Source of the DNA: Palsa-504 sp963806335
GTDB lineage: Bacteria > Actinomycetota > Actinomycetes > Streptosporangiales > Streptosporangiaceae
Direction: 5' to 3'
DNA length: 64,000 nucleotides
NCBI GenBank assembly: GCA_963806335.1
Contig: CAWDXO010000010.1
Coordinates: 62,001 to 126,000 of the forward strand
The first letter of the stretch is position 1. Every line of letters starts with the position of its first letter. The position numbers were made by a program, and so were the translations under genes. This document shows, piece after piece, positions 50,296 through 58,783 of the stretch. Below the pieces are notes generated by a model that searched no databases, had not been told where the DNA came from, and was given only the letters and a program-made list of their open reading frames with translations.

Positions 50296-51333
50296 CTAGA
50301 TGCCGGTGCGTTCGGCGCGCACCGGGTCGGGGTCGGGTACGCGCGGCATCAGCGCGTTCGGGGGGATGTGGCCGAACTTTCCTGCCTGGAAGTCCTCCAG
50401 TGCCTGTCCGAGTTCGGCTTTGGTATTCATCACGAACGGCCCGAACATTTCGACCCGCTCGCGGATCGGCTGGCCGCCGAGGATGAGAACCTCCAGGTTC
50501 GCGCGGGCGGATTCCTGCCGGTGATCGGCCCGGACGCTGAGCCAGTCCCCAGGGCCGAACACCACCAGCTGGCCACTGCGGACCGGGCGACCCTCGGCGC
50601 CGGCCCGGCCGGATCCGGCCAGGATGTAGGCCAGGGCGTTGAACCTGGCATTCCAGGGCAGCTGCAGCAGCGCGCCGGGGGAGATGGTCGCATGAACCAG
50701 GGCCATCGGGGTGTGCGTGGCCCCGGGGCCGGTGTGGCCGCCGATCTCACCGGCGATCACGCGCACCAGCGAACCCGCGTCCGCCGAGGCCAGCAGCGTC
50801 ACGACATCGGCTTCGAGTCCCTGGTAGGCCGGCGGGATCATCTTGTCTTTGGCCGGCAGGTTCACCCACAGCTGGATTCCGTGGAACAGCCCCCCGGAGA
50901 CCACCAGCTCCTCGGGCGGTGTCTCGATGTGCAGGATGCCCCCTCCGGCGGTCATCCACTGCGTCGCACCATTGGTGATCAGGCCGCCGCCGCCGTGGGA
51001 GTCCTGGTGGGCGAACTCTCCGTCGATCATGTAAGTCACGGTCTCGAACCCGCGGTGCGGATGCCACGGTGTCCCCTTCGGCTCACCTGGCGCGTACTCC
51101 ACGGCGCCCATCTGGTCCATGTGGACGAACGGGTCGAGCCGCGCCAGCGGCACACCCGCGAACGCGCGATGGACCGGGAAGCCCTCCCCCTCCAATCCGG
51201 CCGGCGCCGTGGTCACAGAAGCCACGGGGCGCTCTGCTGGGACATCGGATAGGCCTTCGAGCCGAGGAAGCGTCAGGTAATCGGCGGTCACGGCAGGCAT
51301 CTCAGCCCTCCCGGTAGGTCGGGGGTCAGGCAT
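50296..51333 (-). CDS. Pirin family protein (second copy, longer)
   Basis: The 345-residue bicupin has FVHMDQMGAVEYAPGEPKGT, then WHPHRGFETVTYMIDGEFAH with two metal His, and GGGILHIETPPEE with further ligands. The C-terminal cupin domain ends LILGGQPIRERVEMFGPFVM, a typical pirin ending. ATG 51333 is chosen for its GGAGG site six bases away; the frame runs open to 51591. It is not closely similar to the pirin at 46.5 kb (that one is 254 residues), so the two probably have separate roles. Confidence 0.93.
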   Translation of the reverse strand: MPDPRPTGRAEMPAVTADYLTLPRLEGLSDVPAERPVASVTTAPAGLEGEGFPVHRAFAGVPLARLDPFVHMDQMGAVEYAPGEPKGTPWHPHRGFETVTYMIDGEFAHQDSHGGGGLITNGATQWMTAGGGILHIETPPEELVVSGGLFHGIQLWVNLPAKDKMIPPAYQGLEADVVTLLASADAGSLVRVIAGEIGGHTGPGATHTPMALVHATISPGALLQLPWNARFNALAYILAGSGRAGAEGRPVRSGQLVVFGPGDWLSVRADHRQESARANLEVLILGGQPIRERVEMFGPFVMNTKAELGQALEDFQAGKFGHIPPNALMPRVPDPDPVRAERTGI

Positions 51334-51662
51334 GGCTTCGCCTCCCTCAGTCTCACACTCCCGGCCACCGCTGACCAGGGGACCCCCGCAGACGCGCAGC
51401 GCGGTCGAACGCGGGATACATCGGCGGCATCTTCCGGGCTTTCGAACCGGTTCGGCCATGGGCGCGTTACTCCAACGGAGGAGGTCTGCTCTCCCCCGGC
51501 GGGGAGATGTCGACTGGCCATGGCCCAGGACTTCGGCCAGCGGCGCCATGCTGACGGTGGTTCTGCTTTCCCCGGGCCGCTGAAGAATCAAACCGTGACA
51601 CGCCGGTCTAGTCAGACCGGGTAGCCGACAGCTGGATTGCGCCGGAGCGCGGGGGGGGGGAC
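51334..51662. other. Divergent intergenic region with hairpin and G10 tract
   Basis: No gene is supported. A perfect hairpin CCGGTCT-AGTC-AGACCGG lies at 51603-51620. A run of ten G (51651-51660) ends two bases before the GTG of the membrane protein and would serve as its ribosome site. Such a homopolymer next to a start can change length by slippage and so vary expression. Confidence 0.55.
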
Positions 51663-52565
51663 GTGATGATCAAGGGCAGGCATCGGCGGGGCAAGACGGC
51701 CCGCTGGCTGCGGCGAAGGCTGCATGCGGCTGGAGCGCTGCTGCTCGCCGTGTCCGCCGGTATTCACCTGGATCTGTACCTGACCGGTTACCGATCGATT
51801 CCGACCATTGGCTGGCTGTTCCTGCTGCAGGTCATCGTGGCCTTCGCCCTGACAGCAGCGGTGCTGGTGACACGCAGCTGGGTGGCTGCCGCCGCGAGCG
51901 CGGGATTCGCGCTGTCCACGCTCGGCGCCTATCTGCTGGCCGTGTGGGTGGGGCTGTTCGGATTTAAGGAGATACGTACGAGAGCGGGGATCGCCGCCGG
52001 CCTGATCGAGGTCGCCGCCTTCGGTGTCCTGGCCCTGGCCGCGATCACGGTGGGTGCCGCGCTTCAGGCCGATGGGCCGGTCAGTCCGGGTGCCCGGATG
52101 CGGGGCCGGCTGCAGGCGGCCGTGTCCATCGTGATCGGTGCGGTCGGCCTCGTCTCGGTAGCGGGCCTGGCCCTGCTCGGAGTCGCCGAAGTCAACGCGG
52201 CCGGCTCACCTGCGGCTGCCGGCAGCGCGGGGGTTACCTTGAAGACCGCGACGATCGGCGGTGCCACCGTGCTCACCAACGCGAAGGGCCTGACGCTGTA
52301 CTGGTTCGCTGCTGACACCTCGGCGGCCTCCAAGTGCACGGGGCCGTGTGCCGTGTACTGGCCGCCGGTTACCGGTAACCTCAAGACCAGTCCGGGCGTG
52401 ACGGGCAAGCTCGGCACCATCCAGAGGCCGGGCGGCGGGCTGCAGGCGACCTACGACGGACATCCTTTGTACACCTATATCGGCGACGGCGACGCGGGCC
52501 AGGCGAACGGCAACAACCTCGACCTCAACGGCGGCCGGTGGTACGAGGTCCGCGTGGCTGGGTGA
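51663..52565 (+). CDS. Membrane protein with C-terminal COG4315-type repeat domain
   Basis: The 300-residue product has four N-terminal transmembrane segments (about residues 20-150), one more near 155-175, and an extracellular C-terminal domain. In that domain LTNAKGLTLYWFAADT, CTGPCAVYWPPV and YDGHPLYTYIGDGDAGQ match the 'secreted repeat of unknown function' family (PF03640/COG4315). These occur as lipoproteins in actinobacteria; fusion to a multi-helix membrane part is less common. CTGPC holds a Cys pair. The start is GTG 51663, or ATG 51666 next to it. Confidence 0.82.
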   Translation: MMIKGRHRRGKTARWLRRRLHAAGALLLAVSAGIHLDLYLTGYRSIPTIGWLFLLQVIVAFALTAAVLVTRSWVAAAASAGFALSTLGAYLLAVWVGLFGFKEIRTRAGIAAGLIEVAAFGVLALAAITVGAALQADGPVSPGARMRGRLQAAVSIVIGAVGLVSVAGLALLGVAEVNAAGSPAAAGSAGVTLKTATIGGATVLTNAKGLTLYWFAADTSAASKCTGPCAVYWPPVTGNLKTSPGVTGKLGTIQRPGGGLQATYDGHPLYTYIGDGDAGQANGNNLDLNGGRWYEVRVAG

Positions 52566-52710
52566 GGCCCAGGGTGGAGAAGCCGGGTGACGGTCATTAC
52601 CGGCTCTCCACGTGGCCTCCATCGCCGGTACACAGCAAGTCCTTAACGGCCGGTTATCAAGGAGGCATGGCCGCAGATGCAGGCCACCAGCACACATCGA
52701 GGTGATCGTG

Positions 52711-52956
52711 ATGACAACCAGCCAGCCCGCGCGCCGGACCGTAGTCGGCTCGCCGCTGCGGCGGGCCCTGGACCGCTCGCTCCGCGCCCTGCGCAAGCTG
52801 CACAACGAGCAGGTGTACGCGTGGGGGCGGTTCTACCGGGCCGGCCTCCCGCCGGAGGCGGGGCCAGAAGCTGCCGCCAAGGCGCGCGGTGGCCGGGCCT
52901 CCGGCTCCCGTTCTGCTTTCCCGGCCGGCTCGGCCAGCGGTGACCGGGCCGCCTAG
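52711..52956 (+). CDS. Small basic hypothetical protein
   Basis: From ATG 52711, with GAGGTGA six bases before it, the frame encodes 81 residues. The N-terminal 50 are basic and helical (SPLRRALDRSLRALRKLHNE), followed by VYAWGRFYRAG and a Gly/Ser/Ala tail. I do not recognise a family. A good ribosome site and an ordered amphipathic helix support coding. It converges with the isomerase gene. Confidence 0.5.
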   Translation: MTTSQPARRTVVGSPLRRALDRSLRALRKLHNEQVYAWGRFYRAGLPPEAGPEAAAKARGGRASGSRSAFPAGSASGDRAA

Positions 52957-52980
52957 TCGCCGCCGAGGCCTGCCACCAGG

Positions 52981-53784
52981 TCAACCCGCGCCGGCTGGGT
53001 TGGTGAAGGCCTGGCGGAAGCGCTGGAGCGCGATGTCGCTGTCGCCGGAGGCGAATGCTTCGAGGCCCACGACGCCGGTGTACCCGGCCCGGTACAGGGC
53101 GCCGGCGATAGCCGGGTAGTTGATCTCTCCGGTGCCGGGTTCGCAGCGGCCGGGGACATCGGCGACCTGGATCTCGCCGACCCAGCCGGCGCTGTCCCTG
53201 ATGAGCTGGATGAGGTTCCCCTCGCCGATCTGGGCGTGGTAGAGGTCGAGGTTCATGCGCAGGTGGGGACTGTCGACGGCCCGGACGAGGGCCCGGGTGT
53301 CCGCGGCCCTGGCGAACGGCGTGCCGGGGTGGTCGACGGCGGTGTTGAGGTTTTCCAGGCAGAACACGACGCCCTCGCGTTCGCCGAGGGCGGCGATGCG
53401 GGTGAGGGTCTTTTCCGCGGCCAGCCACATGGGGCCGGTGACCGTCTCGACCGGGCGCACCGGCAGTCCTTGCGGGTCCAGGCCGGTGCCGTGCAGGTTG
53501 AGGTTGGGTGTCCCGAGCTTGGCGGCTGCGGCGATGGACTGTTCGGCGGTGCGCAGGAGGGCCTCGGCGCCATCCGGTTCGGTGAGATTGCCCTCGATAT
53601 AACCGGTCATGGAGGTGAACCGGGCCCCGGTGGCGGCGAGGGCGTCGAGGTCCTTGGCGGCCCAGTCCCAGATCTCCACCGCGAGGCCCAGATCGTGGAT
53701 GCGGCGTACCCGCTCGCAGATCGGGTGGTCGCGGAAGACCATCTCCGCGCAGACCGCGAGGGTGAATCCGTAACCGCCGGTCAT
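52981..53784 (-). CDS. Sugar phosphate isomerase/epimerase (hydroxypyruvate isomerase-like)
   Basis: The 267-residue TIM-barrel protein contains the xylose-isomerase-like layout with metal ligands in FCLENLNTAVDHPGTPF (Glu), MNLDLYHAQIGEGN (Asp, His) and VADVPGRCEPGTGEINYP. It is close to hydroxypyruvate isomerase and inosose-type isomerases (Hyi/IolE-I). It overlaps the upstream dehydrogenase gene by four bases. With that enzyme and a LacI regulator it probably acts in catabolism of inositol or a related polyol. Confidence 0.88.
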   Translation of the reverse strand: MTGGYGFTLAVCAEMVFRDHPICERVRRIHDLGLAVEIWDWAAKDLDALAATGARFTSMTGYIEGNLTEPDGAEALLRTAEQSIAAAAKLGTPNLNLHGTGLDPQGLPVRPVETVTGPMWLAAEKTLTRIAALGEREGVVFCLENLNTAVDHPGTPFARAADTRALVRAVDSPHLRMNLDLYHAQIGEGNLIQLIRDSAGWVGEIQVADVPGRCEPGTGEINYPAIAGALYRAGYTGVVGLEAFASGDSDIALQRFRQAFTNPAGAG

Positions 53785-54818
53785 CGCCGGTCCACCTTGT
53801 CGACTAGGACCGGCGTGGCGGTCTTGACCGACTCGATGCTGGCCAGCGCGACGGCCAGCGCGCGGCGCGCGTCCTCGCCGGTGACCGCCGGGGAACGGCC
53901 CGCCCGGATGGCGTTAGCGAACTCCACGAACTCAGCCGTGTAGGCGTCGCGGAAAAGCTCGACGTCGCCGCGGACGGTGCCGGCGTGCAGGCCGGCCGCG
54001 GTGAGGTGCACCAGGGAGGACCGGGTCGTGTCGCCCACCGTGACCATGCCAGCCGAACCGAAGACCTCGCCGCGCACGTCGTACCCGTACGTCGCGGAGA
54101 AGCTGGCCTCGGCCACGGCGATGGCGCCATTATCGAAGTGGATGACCACGACCGCGGTGTCCAGCAGCCCCGCGTTCTTGAACTCCGGCGCGACGAGGGC
54201 GTCGGCGGTGGCGTACACCGTCACCGGCTTCGCACCGGGGTTCAGCCATAGCAGGGTGTCGAAATCGTGGATCAGCGTCTGCACGAAGATGGTCCCGGGC
54301 GGGACCGCCGCCGGGTTCGCGAGCCCCGGGTCACGGGTCAGCGAGCGCATCAGCTGCGGCACGCCGATCGCGCCCTCGGCGATCAGCCGGCGGGCGGCAG
54401 CGAAGTCCGTGGCGAAGCGGCGGTTGAAGCCGACCTGCAACGCGACGCCGGCCGCGCGGGCCGCGGAAATACCGCGGTCGATCTCCTCGAGAGTGAGTCC
54501 CATCGGCTTCTCGCAGAACACCGCCTTGCCGGCCGCCGCGGCGGCGGCGACCAGGTCCGCGTGCGCCTCGCTCGCGGCGGTGATGACCACCGCCTCGACG
54601 TCCGGATCGGCGAACAGCTCGGCAGGATCGGTCAGGGCCCGGCAGCCCAGGCTTCCGGCCAGGGCTTGCGCCGCGCCGGGCCGCGGGTCCGCCACCGCCA
54701 GCAGGTCCGCGCCCGGCACATGGCGGGCCAGCAAGGTGGCGTGCGACGTCCCGATCCTGCCCGCCCCGACGAGCCCCATTCGTACCGGGTTCGCCAGCGC
54801 GGCTTCAGCCGTGTTCAT
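53781..54818 (-). CDS. Gfo/Idh/MocA oxidoreductase (inositol 2-dehydrogenase-like)
   Basis: The 345-residue enzyme starts with the NAD motif GLVGAGRIGTSH and has the EKPMGLTLEEID motif whose Lys is catalytic. FVQTLIHDFDTLLWL, with the His-Asp pair, is typical of myo-inositol dehydrogenases. ATG 54818 is preferred, with GGAG seven bases upstream; in-frame ATG 54824 overlaps the ribosome site. The gene begins about 25 bases from a palindromic operator, and its transcript should include the downstream isomerase. Confidence 0.9.
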   Translation of the reverse strand: MNTAEAALANPVRMGLVGAGRIGTSHATLLARHVPGADLLAVADPRPGAAQALAGSLGCRALTDPAELFADPDVEAVVITAASEAHADLVAAAAAAGKAVFCEKPMGLTLEEIDRGISAARAAGVALQVGFNRRFATDFAAARRLIAEGAIGVPQLMRSLTRDPGLANPAAVPPGTIFVQTLIHDFDTLLWLNPGAKPVTVYATADALVAPEFKNAGLLDTAVVVIHFDNGAIAVAEASFSATYGYDVRGEVFGSAGMVTVGDTTRSSLVHLTAAGLHAGTVRGDVELFRDAYTAEFVEFANAIRAGRSPAVTGEDARRALAVALASIESVKTATPVLVDKVDRR

Positions 54819-54842
54819 GACCATGCTCCCTTCCGACCGAAT

Positions 54843-54902
54843 ACTAGAGCGCTCTAGTAACGAATGATAACCCCGTATCATGCCCTGGGCTAGAGCGCTC
54901 TA
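54843..54902. promoter_or_regulatory. Two perfect LacI-type operators in the divergent promoter region
   Basis: ACTAGAGCGCTCTAGT (54843-54858) is a perfect 16-bp palindrome. TAGAGCGCTCTA (54891-54902) is a perfect 12-bp palindrome with the same core, 46 bp away centre to centre. The second overlaps a possible -10 box (TATACT, 54901-54906) of the regulator. CG-centred palindromes of this kind are typical LacI-family sites, so both the operon and the regulator are probably repressed together. Confidence 0.88.
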
Positions 54903-54927
54903 TACTTTCGTCGATCTCACTTGGGAG

Positions 54928-55944
54928 GTGTTCGGAACGAAGTCGGACAGGCGTGCGCCGGCGATCACGATGGAGGACGTCGCACAACGTGCCGGGGTAT
55001 CGCGAGCGCTCGTGTCGATCGTGTTCCGCGGTGTGGCCGGTGCCAGTCCCGCCACCCGGGAGCGGGTGATGCGGGCGGCCGAAGAGCTGGCTTACCGCCC
55101 GGATCAGCGGGCACGACTGCTTGGCCGCAACCGCAGCCGCCTGGTCGGGGTGGCCTTCGGGCTGCACGACGAGTTCCACGCCGAGGTGGTCGAACAGCTT
55201 TACCAGGCCGTCGACGGCACCGGCTACGAGCTTGTCCTCGGCGCGGTGGCACCCACCCGCGCTGAGGACCGCGCCGTGCAATCGCTGCTCGACTACCGCT
55301 GCGAGGCGCTCATCCTCGTCGGCCCCGCTCTTTCCCGCGGGGCGATCGAGGAACTCGCCGAACGCCTGCCGGTCGTCGTGGTCGCCCGAGCGCTCCGCTC
55401 GCGCGCCGCGGACGTGGTCCGGACCGACGACGCCGCCGGCCTGCGCCTCGCCGTCGAGCACCTCGCCGGCCTCGGACACCAGGCGATCGCGCACGTCGAC
55501 GGTCAGCATGCACCCGGCGCCGCCGAACGCCGCCGCGGCTACCGCGCCACCATGCGCCAGCTAGGACTCGGCGCCCATGCCCGGGTGGTAGCCGGAGGAC
55601 TCACCGAGCAGCACGGCGAACGCGCCGCGGCCCAGCTGCTCGCCGGGCCGCCGCCCACCGCGGTCACCGCGTTCAACGACCACTGCGCCGCGGGCCTGAT
55701 GGCTGCCGTCCGCGCCCGCGGCGTCCGCATACCCGGTCAGCTGTCCCTGGTGGGTTACGACAACAGCCACATCGCCAGCCTGGCCACCGTCGCGCTTACC
55801 ACCGTCGCTCAAGACGCACCGGCGCTCGCGGGCAAGGCGCTTGACCTCGCCCTCACTCGCGCCGAGCACGAGCAAGACACATCGCCGGAGATCGTACTGC
55901 CGCCACGGCTCGTCGTCAGGCAGACCTCAGCCCGGCCGGCCTGA
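54928..55944 (+). CDS. LacI-family transcriptional regulator
   Basis: The N-terminal HTH reads ITMEDVAQRAGVSRALVSIV with the hinge helix PDQRARLLG, followed by a periplasmic-binding-protein-like effector domain (VGVAFGLHDEFHAEVVEQLY up to LSLVGYDNSHIASL). It probably binds the two operators just upstream and responds to a sugar or polyol. GTG 54928 starts next to GGGAG. An in-frame ATG at 54880 would include the operator in the coding region and is disfavoured. The exact start is uncertain. Confidence 0.92.
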   Translation: MFGTKSDRRAPAITMEDVAQRAGVSRALVSIVFRGVAGASPATRERVMRAAEELAYRPDQRARLLGRNRSRLVGVAFGLHDEFHAEVVEQLYQAVDGTGYELVLGAVAPTRAEDRAVQSLLDYRCEALILVGPALSRGAIEELAERLPVVVVARALRSRAADVVRTDDAAGLRLAVEHLAGLGHQAIAHVDGQHAPGAAERRRGYRATMRQLGLGAHARVVAGGLTEQHGERAAAQLLAGPPPTAVTAFNDHCAAGLMAAVRARGVRIPGQLSLVGYDNSHIASLATVALTTVAQDAPALAGKALDLALTRAEHEQDTSPEIVLPPRLVVRQTSARPA

Positions 55945-56027
55945 CCGCGGCAGGTTGCACCATGACCCGGCCCGTCCCGCGCCGGTGTCGCGCAGGCCGC
56001 GGCATCGTCCTGCGAGACTGAGGCTGA

Positions 56028-56084
56028 TTTGCTGATGAGCCACTCGTTTGCTGATGAACCACTCGTTTGCTGATGAACCACTCA
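56028..56084. repeat. Three direct 19-bp repeats
   Basis: Three head-to-tail units TTTGCTGATGARCCACTCG (last base A in the third) fill 57 bp just before the DUF445 gene. They are almost identical and sit where a promoter is expected. They could be repeated protein-binding sites (iteron-like) or a simple expansion. Confidence 0.9.
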
Positions 56085-56139
56085 ACCAATGCGGTTGCGG
56101 AACTCCGCCCCGCACCGCGGACTGACCGGGGACTGCCAG

Positions 56140-57429
56140 ATGGAACCTGCCGCGACTATGCCCGCTGCACCGCCATCCACCCTCGAGCGCGAGCCGACGG
56201 CATTGCGGGTGCGCCGCCTCGCCGCAGCGCGCCGGCGGGCCACCGCTCTCCTCGGGGGGGTAACGGTGCTGTTCGTGGCCGTGACGGTAGCCGGCGTCCA
56301 CGGGACCTTCCTCGGCTATGTGCAGGCCGGCGCCGAGGCCTCCATGGTCGGCGGTGTCGCGGACTGGTTCGCGGTGACGGCCCTCTTCCGCCGTCCCCTG
56401 GGCCTGCCGATACCGCACACCGCGCTGATCGTCGAGCGCAAGGACCAGTTCGCCGTCACGCTCGGCCAGTTCGTGCAGGAGAACTTCCTCAATGCCGATG
56501 TCCTGGCCGAGCGGATACGCTCCGCTCGCCTCGTTCCCCGCCTGGCCGCCTGGCTGGCCGACCAGGCCAACGCGGCCCGCTTCGCCGGTCACGCCGCGGA
56601 TCTCGTGGTCACGGTGGCCGAGGCTCTCCGCGATGAGGATGTCCAGCGCGTACTCACCGCCGAACTGACCCGGGCGATAGACGCTGTCGAGGTGGCGCCG
56701 CTGGCGGGGCGGGCCCTGCGGGTCATCATCGCGGGGGGCCACCATGCCGAGCTGTTCAACACCATCCTGTCCGGCGCCGACCACTATCTCGCCGGCCATT
56801 ACGAGGAGATGCGTGAGCTGTTCGAGGCCGAGTCACCCCGCTGGGTGCCCGACGCGGTTTACCGGCGGGTTTTCGACCGCCTGTACGCCCGCCTGCGCCA
56901 GCGGCTGGTGGCGATGGCCGCCGATCCCGACGACGACGCCCGACGCCAGTTCGAGGAGTGGATCGCCGGACTCCCCGACCGCCTCGAGACATCTCCGGAG
57001 CTGCGCGAGCGCGGGGAGCGCCTCAAGCGCGATGTCCTGGCCAGCGCCGGGCTGCGGGACTGGTCCTCGTCGCTGTGGCAGAAGGCCAAGGAGACGCTGC
57101 GGATCCAGGCGGCCGACCCGGACTCTGAGCTGCGCCGCCGGCTGGCCGATGTGCTGGTGGCAGCCGGTCAGCGCCTCGCGTCGGACAGCCGTCTCGCCGA
57201 CGGCCTCGATCGTATGGTCGAGTCGGGAGCAAGGGCACTCGCCGGCCAGTTTCATGACGAGCTCGCCGACCTGGTCACAGGGACCATTGAGCGGTGGGAC
57301 GCCGCCGAGACATCGAGCCAGCTGGAACTGCTCCTCGGGCGCGATCTGCAGTACATCCGTATCAACGGCACGGTGGTGGGCGCGGGCGTGGGACTGGCCT
57401 TGCACGCCATCGTCCTGGCTCTGGCCTGA
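56140..57429 (+). CDS. DUF445 membrane protein
   Basis: The 429-residue protein has an N-terminal transmembrane helix (LLGGVTVLFVAVTVAGV), the DUF445 signature AEASMVGGVADWFAVTALFR, then a long helical domain and a C-terminal hydrophobic helix (VVGAGVGLALHAIVLALA). DUF445/YjiN proteins are envelope-associated and of unknown function. ATG 56140 is chosen; in-frame ATGs at 56089 and 56158 are alternatives. A 19-bp repeat array precedes it. Confidence 0.88.
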   Translation: MEPAATMPAAPPSTLEREPTALRVRRLAAARRRATALLGGVTVLFVAVTVAGVHGTFLGYVQAGAEASMVGGVADWFAVTALFRRPLGLPIPHTALIVERKDQFAVTLGQFVQENFLNADVLAERIRSARLVPRLAAWLADQANAARFAGHAADLVVTVAEALRDEDVQRVLTAELTRAIDAVEVAPLAGRALRVIIAGGHHAELFNTILSGADHYLAGHYEEMRELFEAESPRWVPDAVYRRVFDRLYARLRQRLVAMAADPDDDARRQFEEWIAGLPDRLETSPELRERGERLKRDVLASAGLRDWSSSLWQKAKETLRIQAADPDSELRRRLADVLVAAGQRLASDSRLADGLDRMVESGARALAGQFHDELADLVTGTIERWDAAETSSQLELLLGRDLQYIRINGTVVGAGVGLALHAIVLALA

Positions 57430-57455
57430 TGGAGGCGGCTCAGGCAGGAGCTGGC

Positions 57456-58466
57456 TCAGGCAGTAGGAGCCGAGGCGAACAGGTTAAGCCCCAGCGCTTC
57501 TGAGAGGTACCTGGTGATGTGCTGCCCGCGTACGCTGTTGCCTGCCGCATCGAGCGGCGGGGAGAACGTGCCGAGGCCCCCTTTGCCCGGCGACACGGTA
57601 ACGATGCCTCCGGCGACCCCGCTTTTCCCCGGGAGACCCACGTCGTAGAGCCACTGGCCGGAATGCTCGTAGAGGCCGGCCGTGGCCAGTACGGCCAGCA
57701 CTCGCTTGCAGTAGCGGGTATCGATGGCTTGCTTACCGGTTACCGGATTCACTCCGCCATTCGCCAGCGTGGCTCCCATCACGGCAAGGTCCCGCGCGCT
57801 GACGCGCAGAGAACACTGGCGGGTGTAGACGTCGGTGGCGAGATCGGGGTCGCAGTACATGCGGCCGTAGCCGTCGAGAAGGTGGGCGATACCCCGGTTG
57901 CGATCGTTGGTCGCCGCCTCGGACTCGTACACCTCTTTGTCCATCGCCAATCGCCGCCCGGCGAATCGCGACATCGCGGCGACGATGCTCTCGAATTTCT
58001 CGTCAGCAGTCGTGCCCGGCACCAGGCTCGTGGTGGCCATGGCGCCGGCATTGACCAACGGGTTCATCGTGCGATCGGCGTTGAGCTCGATGGCCATCAC
58101 CGAGTTGAACGGCAGGCCAGTGCTGTTGACGCCTAGTTTCCGGCGCGCTTGCTCATGCCCGAGGGTGTGACAGACCAGGGCGAAGACGAATAGCTTGGAG
58201 ATGCTCTCGATGGCGAACTCCTGGTCAGCGTCGCCAACCGAGAAGAGCCGCCCGCCAACCCCGGCCACGCACACGCCGAAGGCACTGGGCGACGCCGCGG
58301 CCAGGGCAGGAATATAGTCGGCGACGGCCCCCTCGTCGAGATGGCGATAACGCTCGTACCCGGCGGAGACGAGGGCCTGCACGTCAGTATCGGGCGGGAG
58401 CGCTCCGGTCGATACCCGTTCGGTCTCAGGGTGGTCGCCGGAGAGGGCATCATGGTCCATGTTCAT
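57456..58466 (-). CDS. glsA: Glutaminase A
   Basis: GlsA hydrolyses glutamine to glutamate and ammonia with a beta-lactamase-like fold. The Ser-x-x-Lys motif is S88-I-S-K91 in FAIESISKLF. Other family blocks include LPFNSVMAIELN, NPLVNAGAMATTSL and the GLPGKSGVAGGI loop with its catalytic Ser/Lys environment. The 336-residue length is typical. It is a single gene that converges with DUF445 27 bases away. Confidence 0.95.
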   Translation of the reverse strand: MNMDHDALSGDHPETERVSTGALPPDTDVQALVSAGYERYRHLDEGAVADYIPALAAASPSAFGVCVAGVGGRLFSVGDADQEFAIESISKLFVFALVCHTLGHEQARRKLGVNSTGLPFNSVMAIELNADRTMNPLVNAGAMATTSLVPGTTADEKFESIVAAMSRFAGRRLAMDKEVYESEAATNDRNRGIAHLLDGYGRMYCDPDLATDVYTRQCSLRVSARDLAVMGATLANGGVNPVTGKQAIDTRYCKRVLAVLATAGLYEHSGQWLYDVGLPGKSGVAGGIVTVSPGKGGLGTFSPPLDAAGNSVRGQHITRYLSEALGLNLFASAPTA

Positions 58467-58783
58467 CCTCCGGCTGGCGAGTGCTGGCCGGGCTCCCCAC
58501 CCGATGGCCGGGCTCGGCCGGACCGATGGTACCGGGCCGGCCGATCCGCGAACAAACCCGCGACGCCCAGGCGAACTATTCCACTCGGATCCAGCCGAGC
58601 AGGTCCTCCCGGGTGACCGTGTCCAGCAGGGCCGGATGGTCGCTGGCCATGTGCCCGCGGATCATGGGCCGAATGGGGCCGCCTGACCAGCACCCCCGTC
58701 GAGCGGCCATAAACGCCCAGCAGCACGCCCACCGGCAAGCCGGTCGCTAGACGGCGGGCGCCCGGCCGCCTAATCTCAGGCTG
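58467..58783. other. Intergenic region between divergent glsA and PhyH genes
   Basis: No gene is supported. A short minus-strand frame ending near 58577 reads MASDHPALLDTVTREDLLGW with a stop soon after, which looks like a fragment of a protein C-terminus. Promoters for both flanking genes must lie here; no clear boxes or palindromes were found. Confidence 0.3.
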
